Below are positions 24,607 through 33,500 of a stretch of 64,000 bases of DNA, one piece after another. The DNA is taken from NCBI GenBank assembly GCA_963843525.1, contig CAWJKM010000005.1, positions 1 to 64,000 on the forward strand, in the 5' to 3' direction. How positions within the stretch are numbered: position 1 is the first letter of the stretch; each line of letters starts with the position of its first letter. Origin of the DNA: DATJPR01 sp963843525 (lineage in GTDB: Bacteria; Bacteroidota; Ignavibacteria; UBA10030; UBA6906). A model generated the notes under the pieces. That model did no database searches and was not told where the DNA came from. It was given only the letters and a program-made list of their open reading frames with translations. The translations under genes were made by a program, and so were the position numbers.

Positions 24607-25989
24607 TTACAGCCCGGTTGCAGTAAGTTCCCCGTTGCGCTCAAGGAACACCACGCCTGTGACGACCGCATCTGTGAGCTTCCGTGCGCCGTTTACTTCA
24701 ATAAAGACATTGTCCGAGATGGTCCCGCGTACCAAAAGCTTAGCATCTCCAACCTTCTGTAACTCTTCGGAAAGGGAAGTCTTCTCAGCCTCCAGAGATT
24801 CCAATAATTTCGGAAGACTGCGTTGCGTTTCCTGGAGACGCGTCAACATCTGTTCCCGTTCGGGAGCCAACGAACCGGAATCGATTTTGAGCCGGACAAG
24901 CTTATAGACCGCAGCCTTGACGTCGGCGAAGTTCTTCTCGCCCTGGCGCATTTCCTTTTCGATTCCAGCCAGGCGTTCGACGATCCTTCCCCTTCGGCCC
25001 ACGCGCACCTTCACCTGGCCCCCGTCAAGGCGCCCCAGTTCCCCGACTTCCACCAATTCATCTGCTTCCAGAAAGCCGCCCGCAATGACTGCACGGGGTG
25101 CAAGAATACTCCGTTTTGCGGCAATCAGACCGTTGATGCACTCCCGCTCAATACGCACGTCGTTATTCGACACGATCTTCTGGTTTCGTACATGTTGCAC
25201 GCTGACGGACCCTCCCGCGACGATCTTGCCGTGACCCCGGCCCATGAAGCCGTTTTTGATCGTCACGTCACCCCCCGCTTCGATAATGGCATCGTCGACG
25301 TCGCCCAGCACGGTCAATTTGTTTCCCACTTTTACGACCATATCGCCATGAATGTCGCCCCGGATAACGAGCGATCCGACAAACGTGACGTTGCCCATCG
25401 TCAGGTCGAGATTTCCCTTGATTTCGATTGATTCCTGCACGTCAATGTGCCCGTCGGACGTCACGACGGCATTCCCATCCCTTGTTGCCACGAAGAGGCC
25501 GGGATCGTCCTTGTCAGCGACGACTCCCGCAGTGGGCCGAACGACCGCCGGGGGTCCACTCCGTGCGCCAATCACTTCTCCTTTCACCGTCGCCCCGTCT
25601 TCTCCGTGACCCGGCTCGTGGACCCTGGCAACAGGTTCACCCCGCCGTACATTTCGGATCTGGATGGTTGTCCGGGTGTGATCATCGCCCTCCGTCGACG
25701 TTCCGGTTTCCTGCGGGACCAGAATTTCAATCCAGCCGGGTTGACCGGGGACGGGCGCGCTTCCTTCGGCGACAATAACACGCCGTCCCGGCTGTTCTCC
25801 CACTAGAGGAAGAGCATCTTCCTTGATACCCCGGACCACTCCCGCAAGCATGAGAGCGTCTTTCACTGCCTCTGCCGTGCATGGGCCACTGTCGCCTGTC
25901 TGCACTGCGGCAGCGTGGAGCCCGTCGCTATCGATCGTCACCTGGACCGTGTCGATGGCCGGGACGGATATTTCATTCCCCATCGTCAT
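24607..25989 (-). CDS. FapA/DUF342-family protein
   Basis: About 460 aa. The centre contains the FapA beta-helix pattern ('VTSDGHIDVQESIEIKGNLD', 'VTFVGSLVIRGDIHGDMVVK', 'VLGDVDDAIIEAGGDVTIKN'). A coiled coil near residues 330-400 and a small beta C-terminus follow. FapA-family proteins are often encoded beside che or fli genes, and members have been linked to polar localisation and membrane binding. The start at 25989 overlaps the preceding receiver gene by four bases (ATGA); an ATG at 25983 is an alternative. Confidence 0.87.
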   Translation of the reverse strand: MTMGNEISVPAIDTVQVTIDSDGLHAAAVQTGDSGPCTAEAVKDALMLAGVVRGIKEDALPLVGEQPGRRVIVAEGSAPVPGQPGWIEILVPQETGTSTEGDDHTRTTIQIRNVRRGEPVARVHEPGHGEDGATVKGEVIGARSGPPAVVRPTAGVVADKDDPGLFVATRDGNAVVTSDGHIDVQESIEIKGNLDLTMGNVTFVGSLVIRGDIHGDMVVKVGNKLTVLGDVDDAIIEAGGDVTIKNGFMGRGHGKIVAGGSVSVQHVRNQKIVSNNDVRIERECINGLIAAKRSILAPRAVIAGGFLEADELVEVGELGRLDGGQVKVRVGRRGRIVERLAGIEKEMRQGEKNFADVKAAVYKLVRLKIDSGSLAPEREQMLTRLQETQRSLPKLLESLEAEKTSLSEELQKVGDAKLLVRGTISDNVFIEVNGARKLTDAVVTGVVFLERNGELTATGL

Positions 25990-26558
25990 CCCCGTCGTCG
26001 TCTGATCATCTCGAGTTGCGGCTTCATCTGTGTTTCGTAGCATTCCGGACAGATCCCGTGCGAGAATTGAGCATCCGTCCGTTTTGAGAAATACGATTCC
26101 ACGGCTTCCCAGCTTTCCTGCTTCGTGTGGATCCGTTTGCACCGGGGACAGATCGGGAGCAGTCCTTCAAGTCGATTCACATGCGTCTGCAAAGCCAGGA
26201 TTCGTTCCGCAACCCTGAGGCGAACCGTCAGCTCGACGATATCGCAAGGCTTCGTCACGAAGTCGTCCGCACCCGAGTTCATCCCATCAATGTAGCCGAC
26301 CTTCCTGTCCATCGCAGTGAGGATGATAATGTAGGTGTAGGATTGCGTCGACGCGCTCCGTATTCTGCGGCACAGTTCCAGGCCGTCCACATCCGGCATC
26401 ATCCAGTCGGTGATAACAAGGTCCGGTTTGTGTTCGCGGAACCCCGACCAGGCCTTCTCGCCGTCCACAAATCCCTCAACGGTGTGCCCGAGGCGTATCA
26501 ATTGCGTGGCAAGAATTTCGCGGGACGTCGCATCGTCCTCTGCGAGAAGGATATTCAT
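25986..26558 (-). CDS. Response regulator with Cys4 C-terminal module
   Basis: 190 aa. The receiver (residues 1-120) has phospho-acceptor Asp51 (ITDWMMPDVDG). A coiled helix leads into 'LLPICPRCKRIHTKQESW' and '...FSHGICPECYE', placing Cys137, Cys140, Cys170 and Cys173 as a probable zinc-binding knuckle. This tail recurs in many sensor and receiver proteins, but its function is not established. It overlaps the hybrid kinase upstream by ATGA (26555-26558), so it is that kinase's probable partner. No DNA-binding or enzymatic output domain is visible. Confidence 0.9.
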   Translation of the reverse strand: MNILLAEDDATSREILATQLIRLGHTVEGFVDGEKAWSGFREHKPDLVITDWMMPDVDGLELCRRIRSASTQSYTYIIILTAMDRKVGYIDGMNSGADDFVTKPCDIVELTVRLRVAERILALQTHVNRLEGLLPICPRCKRIHTKQESWEAVESYFSKRTDAQFSHGICPECYETQMKPQLEMIRRRRG

Positions 26559-28738
26559 AGCGAACTCTCGAGCGATGTGATCGTCGTATTCATCAGCATG
26601 GTGCTCACCGCTTCAAATTCCTCCGCGAGTTGTTCAACGGCGGGATCTGATTCCGACGGAAGGGCTGTGAGACATTGCAGGGCACGTGCCACCGCCATCA
26701 TGCGCAGGGCGCCGATGTTCCCGCAAATGCCGGTGAGGGAATGGGCCAGATTATGAAAACCTTCCCAGTCCCCATTCTTCCGGCATTCGCGCATCCTGGT
26801 CAAACGGGCCGGGACTTCCGACACGAAGTTCTGGACGAGTCGTTCCCAGAGGCCGTTCGCCGTACGCGCGGTTAATCGCATGAGCTCGGACGCTCGTTCG
26901 CGGTCGAGAATGGGAAGATCTTCGACCCCATCGGTGACCGCAGGGGAATCCTCGCTCTCGATATCCCTCCTTCGCGCCGTCCACATCTCCAGCATTCGAC
27001 GAAGATCCTCAAGAAGAATGGGCTTCGGAACGAATCCGTCCATCCCCGATTTCAAGCACAGCTCCCGCTCTTCCTGCAGGGCGCTGGCGGTCATTGCGAC
27101 GATGGGAACATGACCTGACCCGGACGCTTCCACTTCACGGATCTTACGGGTAGCTTCGAAGCCATCCATGACCGGCATCTGGCAGTCCATAAATACCAGG
27201 TCATACTTTTTTTGCCGGCATGCTTCAAGAGCTTCCTCACCATTCTGGGCGAATTCCACGTTTTGCCCGAGACGTTCGAGCATGACCGATGCGACAAGTC
27301 GATTGCCTTCGTTGTCCTCGACGACAAGGATCGAGAGTCTGGGGAGCTCACCTCCATGTGCCCCGGCGAGGGCCGGAGGCCGCTGCACCGCGCTGATGGC
27401 GGATTGCCGGTCAAAGACGGCGGTAAACCAGAACGTGCTGCCCGCACCCGGCGTGCTCTCGACTCCTATCTGACCGCCCATCATCTCGGAGAGTTGTTTG
27501 GAAATCGTGAGACCCAGCCCGGTCCCGCCATATCTCCGTGTCGTCGACCCGTCGCCCTGCGAGAATGGCCGGAAGAGGACGGAGAGAACTTCGGGGGAGA
27601 TGCCGATTCCGGAATCCTTCACTTCAAACCGCACTTGCACCTTTCCTGACTCACCCTCCTCCTGTGTCGCGGTCACGGACACGGTCCCCTGATGGGTAAA
27701 CTTGATGGCGTTCCCCACCAGATTATTGATCACTTGCGACAACCGGACGGCATCCCCTCCCACCTCCGGAGGGAGAAGCGGGTCGATGCTCGCCGTGAGC
27801 TCGAGCCCCTTCTCCTGGGCTTTCGACGAGAACAACTGTATCGCCTGGCGGACTACTTCCTGGACGGAGAATGGCGCCATCACAAGAGCCAGTTTGCCAG
27901 CTTCAATTTTCGAAAAATCCAGGATGTCGTTGATGACCGTCATGAGCGAAGTACAACTGGCCTGCATGATATCGAGGTATTTCCTCTGCTCCCCGGTCGG
28001 ATCGGTATCCTGCAGGAGGTCAACGATTCCCATGATGCCGTTCATCGGCGTCCGGATTTCGTGACTCATGTTCGCGACGAAGTGCCGTTTCGCGACGTTC
28101 GCCACCTGTGCCTGTTCGAGGGCTTCGCGCAACTCCCGCGTTCGTTTTTCGATGGCCTCTTCGAGGTGTTTGTTGTAGTCGTTCAGCTGCTTGTGCAGAT
28201 TTGCGGATTCCAGGGCATGCGCGCAGTTGAACAGCACAATGGAAATCAGGTTGAGAGATTGATCACCCGTCTCGCTCGTCGCCTCCGGCAGCACGCCCAT
28301 GAACATGCCGACGATCTTCGATCGCGTCGCCAGCGTATGCAGGACCGTTGTTTTCCCCAGGTACTTGGACGGGACCAGTACCGAACGCGATTGGTTCAGG
28401 GCCCAAGCGAACATGCCTTCATCGATCTGATAATCCACTTCCTTCTGAACGAGGTCCTTCTCCTCCGGTGGGTCGAAGTCCCTCAGTTCGAAATTGAGGC
28501 TGGGTTCATCGACAAGCAGGAAGGCAATGTTCCTGAAGGCGACCAACCTCCGCAGATTGTTTCGCGTCGTTTCGAGGATCCCTTCAGCTTCCAGGCCGGA
28601 TGTCAGGCTCGTCTGAAAGTCTCCGAGAGAAGCGACGAACTCAAGCGAATCCAGCACCCAACGATTCACCGTTTCAAGGTGCCGGGCACGAAGTTCCGCT
28701 TGCTGAAGGCGGTCATGAAGATCGATAAAGTCACTCAT
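26555..28738 (-). CDS. Hybrid histidine kinase (GAF-HisKA-HATPase-REC-HPt)
   Basis: 727 aa, soluble. A GAF-like sensor spans about residues 40-185 and a coiled coil 185-215. HisKA carries phospho-His226 (NMSHEIRTPMNG). The HATPase has 'NLVGNAIKFT', 'DSGIGI' and 'GGTGLGL'. A receiver carries Asp518 (VFMDCQMPVMDG), and a C-terminal HPt carries His666 (NLAHSLTG). This is a complete internal phosphorelay whose HPt can pass phosphate to the coupled receiver at 25986-26558. The stimulus is unknown. Confidence 0.93.
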   Translation of the reverse strand: MSDFIDLHDRLQQAELRARHLETVNRWVLDSLEFVASLGDFQTSLTSGLEAEGILETTRNNLRRLVAFRNIAFLLVDEPSLNFELRDFDPPEEKDLVQKEVDYQIDEGMFAWALNQSRSVLVPSKYLGKTTVLHTLATRSKIVGMFMGVLPEATSETGDQSLNLISIVLFNCAHALESANLHKQLNDYNKHLEEAIEKRTRELREALEQAQVANVAKRHFVANMSHEIRTPMNGIMGIVDLLQDTDPTGEQRKYLDIMQASCTSLMTVINDILDFSKIEAGKLALVMAPFSVQEVVRQAIQLFSSKAQEKGLELTASIDPLLPPEVGGDAVRLSQVINNLVGNAIKFTHQGTVSVTATQEEGESGKVQVRFEVKDSGIGISPEVLSVLFRPFSQGDGSTTRRYGGTGLGLTISKQLSEMMGGQIGVESTPGAGSTFWFTAVFDRQSAISAVQRPPALAGAHGGELPRLSILVVEDNEGNRLVASVMLERLGQNVEFAQNGEEALEACRQKKYDLVFMDCQMPVMDGFEATRKIREVEASGSGHVPIVAMTASALQEERELCLKSGMDGFVPKPILLEDLRRMLEMWTARRRDIESEDSPAVTDGVEDLPILDRERASELMRLTARTANGLWERLVQNFVSEVPARLTRMRECRKNGDWEGFHNLAHSLTGICGNIGALRMMAVARALQCLTALPSESDPAVEQLAEEFEAVSTMLMNTTITSLESSL

Positions 28739-28767
28739 ATCGGTGCGGTCGTCCCGGGAATGGTCCG

Positions 28768-29616
28768 CTACAATATTGTTTGCACTGCATCACCGTACTG
28801 TCGTTCCACCTGTTCCATCACGGTCAGGAGGGTCCCCGGCGAGAATCCCAGTTTATCCCAGGCCTCCCCGTCCAATGAGGGAACATACTGCTCCCCGTTT
28901 CCCCCCAATTCCATCGCGTGAGCGATGATGTCGGCGACGTGCACGATTGCCGTCTCCACCGGGTATTTCGTCGCCGCTTTGGGGTTGTGATGATACATCA
29001 CCACCTCTTCGAGGCTCGAGGGGAGCTTCCACGTTTGCAGAAGAACGCCTCCGACCACCGCGTGCGTAAACCCGAACATATTCCGTTCGACCTCGTACAG
29101 GGGAAGACTCCCCTCCTGCACGCTGGCCAGAGCATCGCGCATGGCATCGGCGGCCTTGACGTACATCACGAGCCTGCCGATATCGTGGAGAACTCCCGCA
29201 ACAAAGTATCGTTCCGGATTCGGGTCCCGCCGGATGGTGGCGAGGATCCTCGCTGCCAGCCCGCACCCGACGCTGTGCTTCCAGAAGGAATCCATGCTGA
29301 CCAGACCTTCAGGGACGCCTTTGAACATATGCATCACGGAAGTGGCAAGGGCGAGCGCGCCCAGCTGTTGCGTGCCGATGATCGTGACCGCCTGGGAAAT
29401 GGTCTCTACCCGAGAGGGGAAGTTATAGAACGCACTGTTGACAATTCTCAGAAGCCGGGCGGTCAGTCCGGGGTCCTCGCGAATAATCTTCGCGATGTCG
29501 GCCATCGACTTCCGGGGATTGTTGATCGCCTCGTCGAGGCGAAGATGAATCATTGGAAGCGACGAGACTTCCACATATCCGCGGAGCAAATCACGCGGGC
29601 TGGCCAGCGCTACCAT
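28768..29616 (-). CDS. HDOD-domain protein
   Basis: About 282 aa from MVALASPRDLLRGYVEVSSL at 29616. Typical HDOD motifs are 'LPMIHLRLDEAINNPRKSM', 'IIREDPGLTARLLRIVNSAF', 'ISQAVTIIGTQQLGALALAT', 'FWKHSVGCGLAARILA' and 'FVAGVLHDIGRLVM'. HDOD proteins are signalling adaptors related to HD phosphohydrolases and are common in motility and c-di-GMP networks. An HD-like 'LHDIG' remains, but full catalysis is not implied. It overlaps the small upstream gene by 26 bases. Confidence 0.9.
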   Translation of the reverse strand: MVALASPRDLLRGYVEVSSLPMIHLRLDEAINNPRKSMADIAKIIREDPGLTARLLRIVNSAFYNFPSRVETISQAVTIIGTQQLGALALATSVMHMFKGVPEGLVSMDSFWKHSVGCGLAARILATIRRDPNPERYFVAGVLHDIGRLVMYVKAADAMRDALASVQEGSLPLYEVERNMFGFTHAVVGGVLLQTWKLPSSLEEVVMYHHNPKAATKYPVETAIVHVADIIAHAMELGGNGEQYVPSLDGEAWDKLGFSPGTLLTVMEQVERQYGDAVQTIL

Positions 29617-29953
29617 TGGCGTCCTCCATCTTGCGTGCGAGACGTAGTGCGGCAAGCCGCATGAGTTCCTTGTTGACCGCATGCTCCGTGTCGCAATAAC
29701 GGAACAGTTCTTTCACTCTCGTTTCCGCGGAACGGAGCAATTCCGGCTTCACCGAGGCCGCCGCCCGGGCCTCGACTTCTTCTTGATCGATCCCCTGGAT
29801 CTCCGCTTCGGTCACTCCCCACATTCTGAAGATCCGGAGTGCCTTTTCATTGACTTCATTGCCGGCGACAAGGAGCACGCGGCCCGCCCGGTCCTTGACA
29901 TCACTCGCGAGGACCATACCCGGCGAGATGTTTTCAATGTTGATGATTGCCAT
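29591..29953 (-). CDS. Small protein with PGM-type domain, partner of the HDOD protein
   Basis: 120 aa starting MAIINIENISPGMVLASDVK. The pattern 'PGMVLASDVKDRAGRVLLVA' with '...ALRIFRMWGVTEAEIQGI' resembles the short N-terminal domain that precedes HD-GYP or HDOD domains in many signalling proteins. Here it is a separate gene with a helical C-terminal tail. The 26-base overlap with the HDOD gene suggests the two act together. Exact function unknown. Confidence 0.75.
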   Translation of the reverse strand: MAIINIENISPGMVLASDVKDRAGRVLLVAGNEVNEKALRIFRMWGVTEAEIQGIDQEEVEARAAASVKPELLRSAETRVKELFRYCDTEHAVNKELMRLAALRLARKMEDANGSAGQPA

Positions 29954-29961
29954 ATGCCATC

Positions 29962-30516
29962 CTACGAGGATTTAGAGTTAGCCGCCTCTGCACGGGCACA
30001 ATCCGGACAGAGGGCGAGTTCAAATTCCGTTTCTGTGCGTTCCTGGACAAACGTCTCCACTGCGTGCCAGACGTTGTCGCCGTCGCGGATTTTTTTGCAG
30101 TAGGAGCAAATCGGCAACAGCCCCTCCAGCTGAGTCACTTCCGATTGAAGGCGGAGAATCCGTTCGGCAACAGCAAGACGGGCCTTCAGACCCTCCATGT
30201 CGAACGGTTTGGTGACAAAATCGTCCGCTCCGGCGTTCATGCCCTCGATGTAGCTCCCCTTTCCGCCGAGCGCCGTTAACATGATGATGTACGTGTACTG
30301 GTCCCTGTTCTCGGCCCGAATCATCCTGCACAACTCCAGTCCGTCGAGGACGGGCATCATCCAATCGGTAATGACAATCCGGGGGACCTCCCGCTGGTAC
30401 GCGAACCAGGCATCCCGGCCGTTCTCGGTCGAAATGACCTCATAGCCGAGTTTTTTGAGCTTCGAGCTCAATACCAAGCTCGATACCGGATCGTCTTCTG
30501 CGATCAGTACCTTCAC
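29962..30516 (-). CDS. Response regulator with Cys4 C-terminal module (paralogue)
   Basis: 184 aa, same architecture as the product of 25986-26558: receiver with Asp51 (ITDWMMPVLDG), coiled linker, then 'LLPICSYCKKIRDGDNVW' and 'ALCPDCA' with cysteines at 137, 140, 170 and 173, exactly the same positions. It overlaps the 1457-aa hybrid kinase upstream by ATGA (30513-30516). The two receiver/kinase pairs look like an internal duplication of one module. No effector domain other than the Cys4 tail. Confidence 0.9.
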   Translation of the reverse strand: MKVLIAEDDPVSSLVLSSKLKKLGYEVISTENGRDAWFAYQREVPRIVITDWMMPVLDGLELCRMIRAENRDQYTYIIMLTALGGKGSYIEGMNAGADDFVTKPFDMEGLKARLAVAERILRLQSEVTQLEGLLPICSYCKKIRDGDNVWHAVETFVQERTETEFELALCPDCARAEAANSKSS

Positions 30517-33500
30517 CGTGGGCTCTCCTGTGCGAGATAGTGTGCTTCGAATTCCGCCTTCACCCCGATAAACTTCGATTCGGCTTGTTCGAGGAGCGAA
30601 CTTGCCCCCTCAAGGGAACCTTTTTCGCCGAGACGTTGGAGTTGCTGCAATGGGCTCACCATGCTTATCGCGCCAATATTATTGCTGCTCCCTTTCAAGG
30701 CATGGGCGGTCTTTCCCAGCAGCACCGCATTGCCCGCCTCCAGCGCCTGACGGAGTTCTCCAAGCCGTGCGGTCGTATCGGCAAGATATTGCTCGATCAA
30801 TCCGCGTAACCAACCCGCATCTCCACTTTCCATCAATCCCTCCAGCTCCCGGAGGCGTTCGACATCAAGTACCCCCTCGAACGGTGCAGACTCCGGAAGG
30901 GAATTCTCCGCCTGTATCGGACTCTTCCGCGTTTTTGCGACGGACGTCCAGTGGTCAAGCAGCGCGGACAGGTCTTTCTGATTGACGGGCTTTGCGATAT
31001 AGTCATCCATCCCCGCCGCAATCGCCCTGTCGCGATCGCCCTGCAGCGCGTTCGCGGTCATCGCGATGATGATTGTGCGGCGGGTGTCCTCTTCCCATTT
31101 CCGGATCTCTGCCGTTGCCGCAAAGCCATCCATCTCCGGCATATTGCAGTCCATCAGGACGATGTCGTAGGGCAGATTCTTGATGATCTCCAGGGCCTCC
31201 CTGCCATTCGAGACAACATCGGCCTGATAGCCGATTTTTTCGAGGATCCTGATTGCCACCTTCTGATTGATCGGATTGTCCTCGACAACCAGGATACGTG
31301 CACTCTGGGAATGTGACCGGGCTGTTTCACCGGGAATATTTCCGGCCTGATCTGTTGCGGCCGGTTCCCGTGCAAACATCCTCACCAGGGTGTCATACAG
31401 AGTCATTTCCTTCACGGGCTTCGTCAGGCATCCGGCAACGCCGCTAATGGATGACCATCCGGCGCCGTTGCCCAGTGATGTCAGCATGATCACTATTGCC
31501 GATCTCGTCAACGGGGAAGACTTGATTGCCTGCGTGAGCGCGTAGCCGTCCATGTCCGGCAATTGCATATCGAGGAGCACGATGCTGAACGGGTCCCCTG
31601 CCCGGGCGGCACGCTGGAGAATTTCAAGGGCATCGGCCCCGTTGGCAACGGCCGTTGGCAGCATCCCCCACCGGTCGGTATGGTGAGAGAGAACGATCCT
31701 GTTGGTGCTGTTATCATCCACGACCAGCACTTTCAGACCCACCAGATTTGCCACCTCCGCCTGGACGGGAGGATGCATCGGAGATTTCTTCAGGATGGCA
31801 GTGAACCAGAATTCACTTCCTGCGCCGATCTGACTTTCGGCGCCGATTTTCCCTCCCATCATCTCGACAAGCTGTTTCGAAATCGTGAGGCCCAGGCCGG
31901 TCCCCCCGTACTTGCGCGTTGTCGATCCGTCTGCCTGGGAGAACGGTTTGAAAAGCCTGTTCGTCCGTTCCGGGGGAATTCCTATGCCCGTGTCCTTTAC
32001 CCGAACGCGCACCATGCAGGATGTCTCGGTCTCCATTTCCACCGAGGTGGCCAGGCTCACTTCCCCCTTCTCCGTGAACTTGATGGCGTTGTTCAGAAGG
32101 TTCACGATGACCTGGCGGAACCTCCCCGGATCGCCGTGGAGATAATACGGGACATCCTCCGTCACGAAGCAGACGAATTCCAGTTGCTTTTCATATGCCC
32201 GTTGTGCCAGCATGTCGACCGCTTCATCGATGACGTTGCGGATATTGAAATCGATGGATTCGAGCGTGAGTTTTCCGGCTTCGATCTTTGAAAAATCAAG
32301 AATGTCATTGATAATCGTTAATAACGAATCCCCGCTCGTTCTGATGATCTCGGTGTATTCCTGCTGTTCAGGAGTCAGCGGAGTGTCCAGCAGGAGTCCG
32401 GTCATCCCGATGACGCCGTTCATCGGCGTGCGAATCTCGTGGCTCATGTTGGCAACGAATTCCGACTTCAGGCGCGATGCTTCCAACGCCTGTTCGCGGG
32501 CTTCTTCAAGTTCCCTGGTCTGAAGGGCAAGGACCTCAGCCTGACGCTCAGCCTGCGATTTCGCCTGGAGGAGTTGTTCCGCGTACGCAGCCATTTCCTG
32601 TTCGGCGAGTTTTCTACTCGTAATGTCGCGCCAGGCACTCAGGATCATCCGGCGGTTCTTGTACCGCACCAGCGAGGTGGAAACGAGGACAAATTTCTGC
32701 CCTTCCTGCTTTGTGGTGATCGTCAGTTCGGTTTCGCAGGTCTCGCCGTTCTGCCAGATTTTGTTGTGGTGCGCATCCGCCTTGCGGCGTTGGGTATCGT
32801 CCGGATACAACCTGCCGGAAAAATCAGGTATGGAATTCACCTCGACGCTTGAATACCCGGTGATCTGTTCCATCTTGGAATTGAAAATTTCGTACTTTCC
32901 GTCAGAATCGCTGACGGTAATGCCCTCGTCCACTGTTTCGATAATCGTCTGAAGCCGCTCCGCGCTCTCCTGAATATCCCGCTCCGCCTGGCGACGCACG
33001 GAGATGTCGTGGCTCACGCCCACAAGGCCGATGATCTTTCCGCACTCATCACGCAGGACGACCCTCGTCGTCTGCACCCATTTCCCGGCACCCATGCAAT
33101 TCAGGATGTGTTCCTCGCGATTGATGTCCGGAATCCCGGAGGCGAGCACTGCATCTTCGGCACGGCGCATGATCGCGGATGCTTCGCCCGAAAGGTACTC
33201 ATCCTCTCTGCGGCCGACCACGCGTTCCTGGTTGTCTTCCCCGATCCGCGCCAATTCCGCTGAATTCGCGACCACATACCGACACGACGAATCCTTCACG
33301 AAAATGTAATCGGGGAGCGCATCGATCAGCGTCCGGAGCAACGTCCGCTCTCGCGCGAGTGATTCCTCTGCCTTCTTCCGGTCGGTGATGTCACGGTAAA
33401 TGGCGAAGAGGCCGACCTTTTCCCCGGCCAGTTTGATCGGCGCGGCGATGGCCGAGACGTTGATGTTCGTTCCGTCTTTCCTTCGACGGAGGGTATCGAT

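Noticed and set aside
27692..28921. 409-codon plus-strand open frame opposite the hybrid kinase
   Set aside because: It is antisense to clear HisKA/GAF coding sequence, rich in Arg/His/Pro as expected for a shadow frame in GC-rich DNA, and resembles no family.
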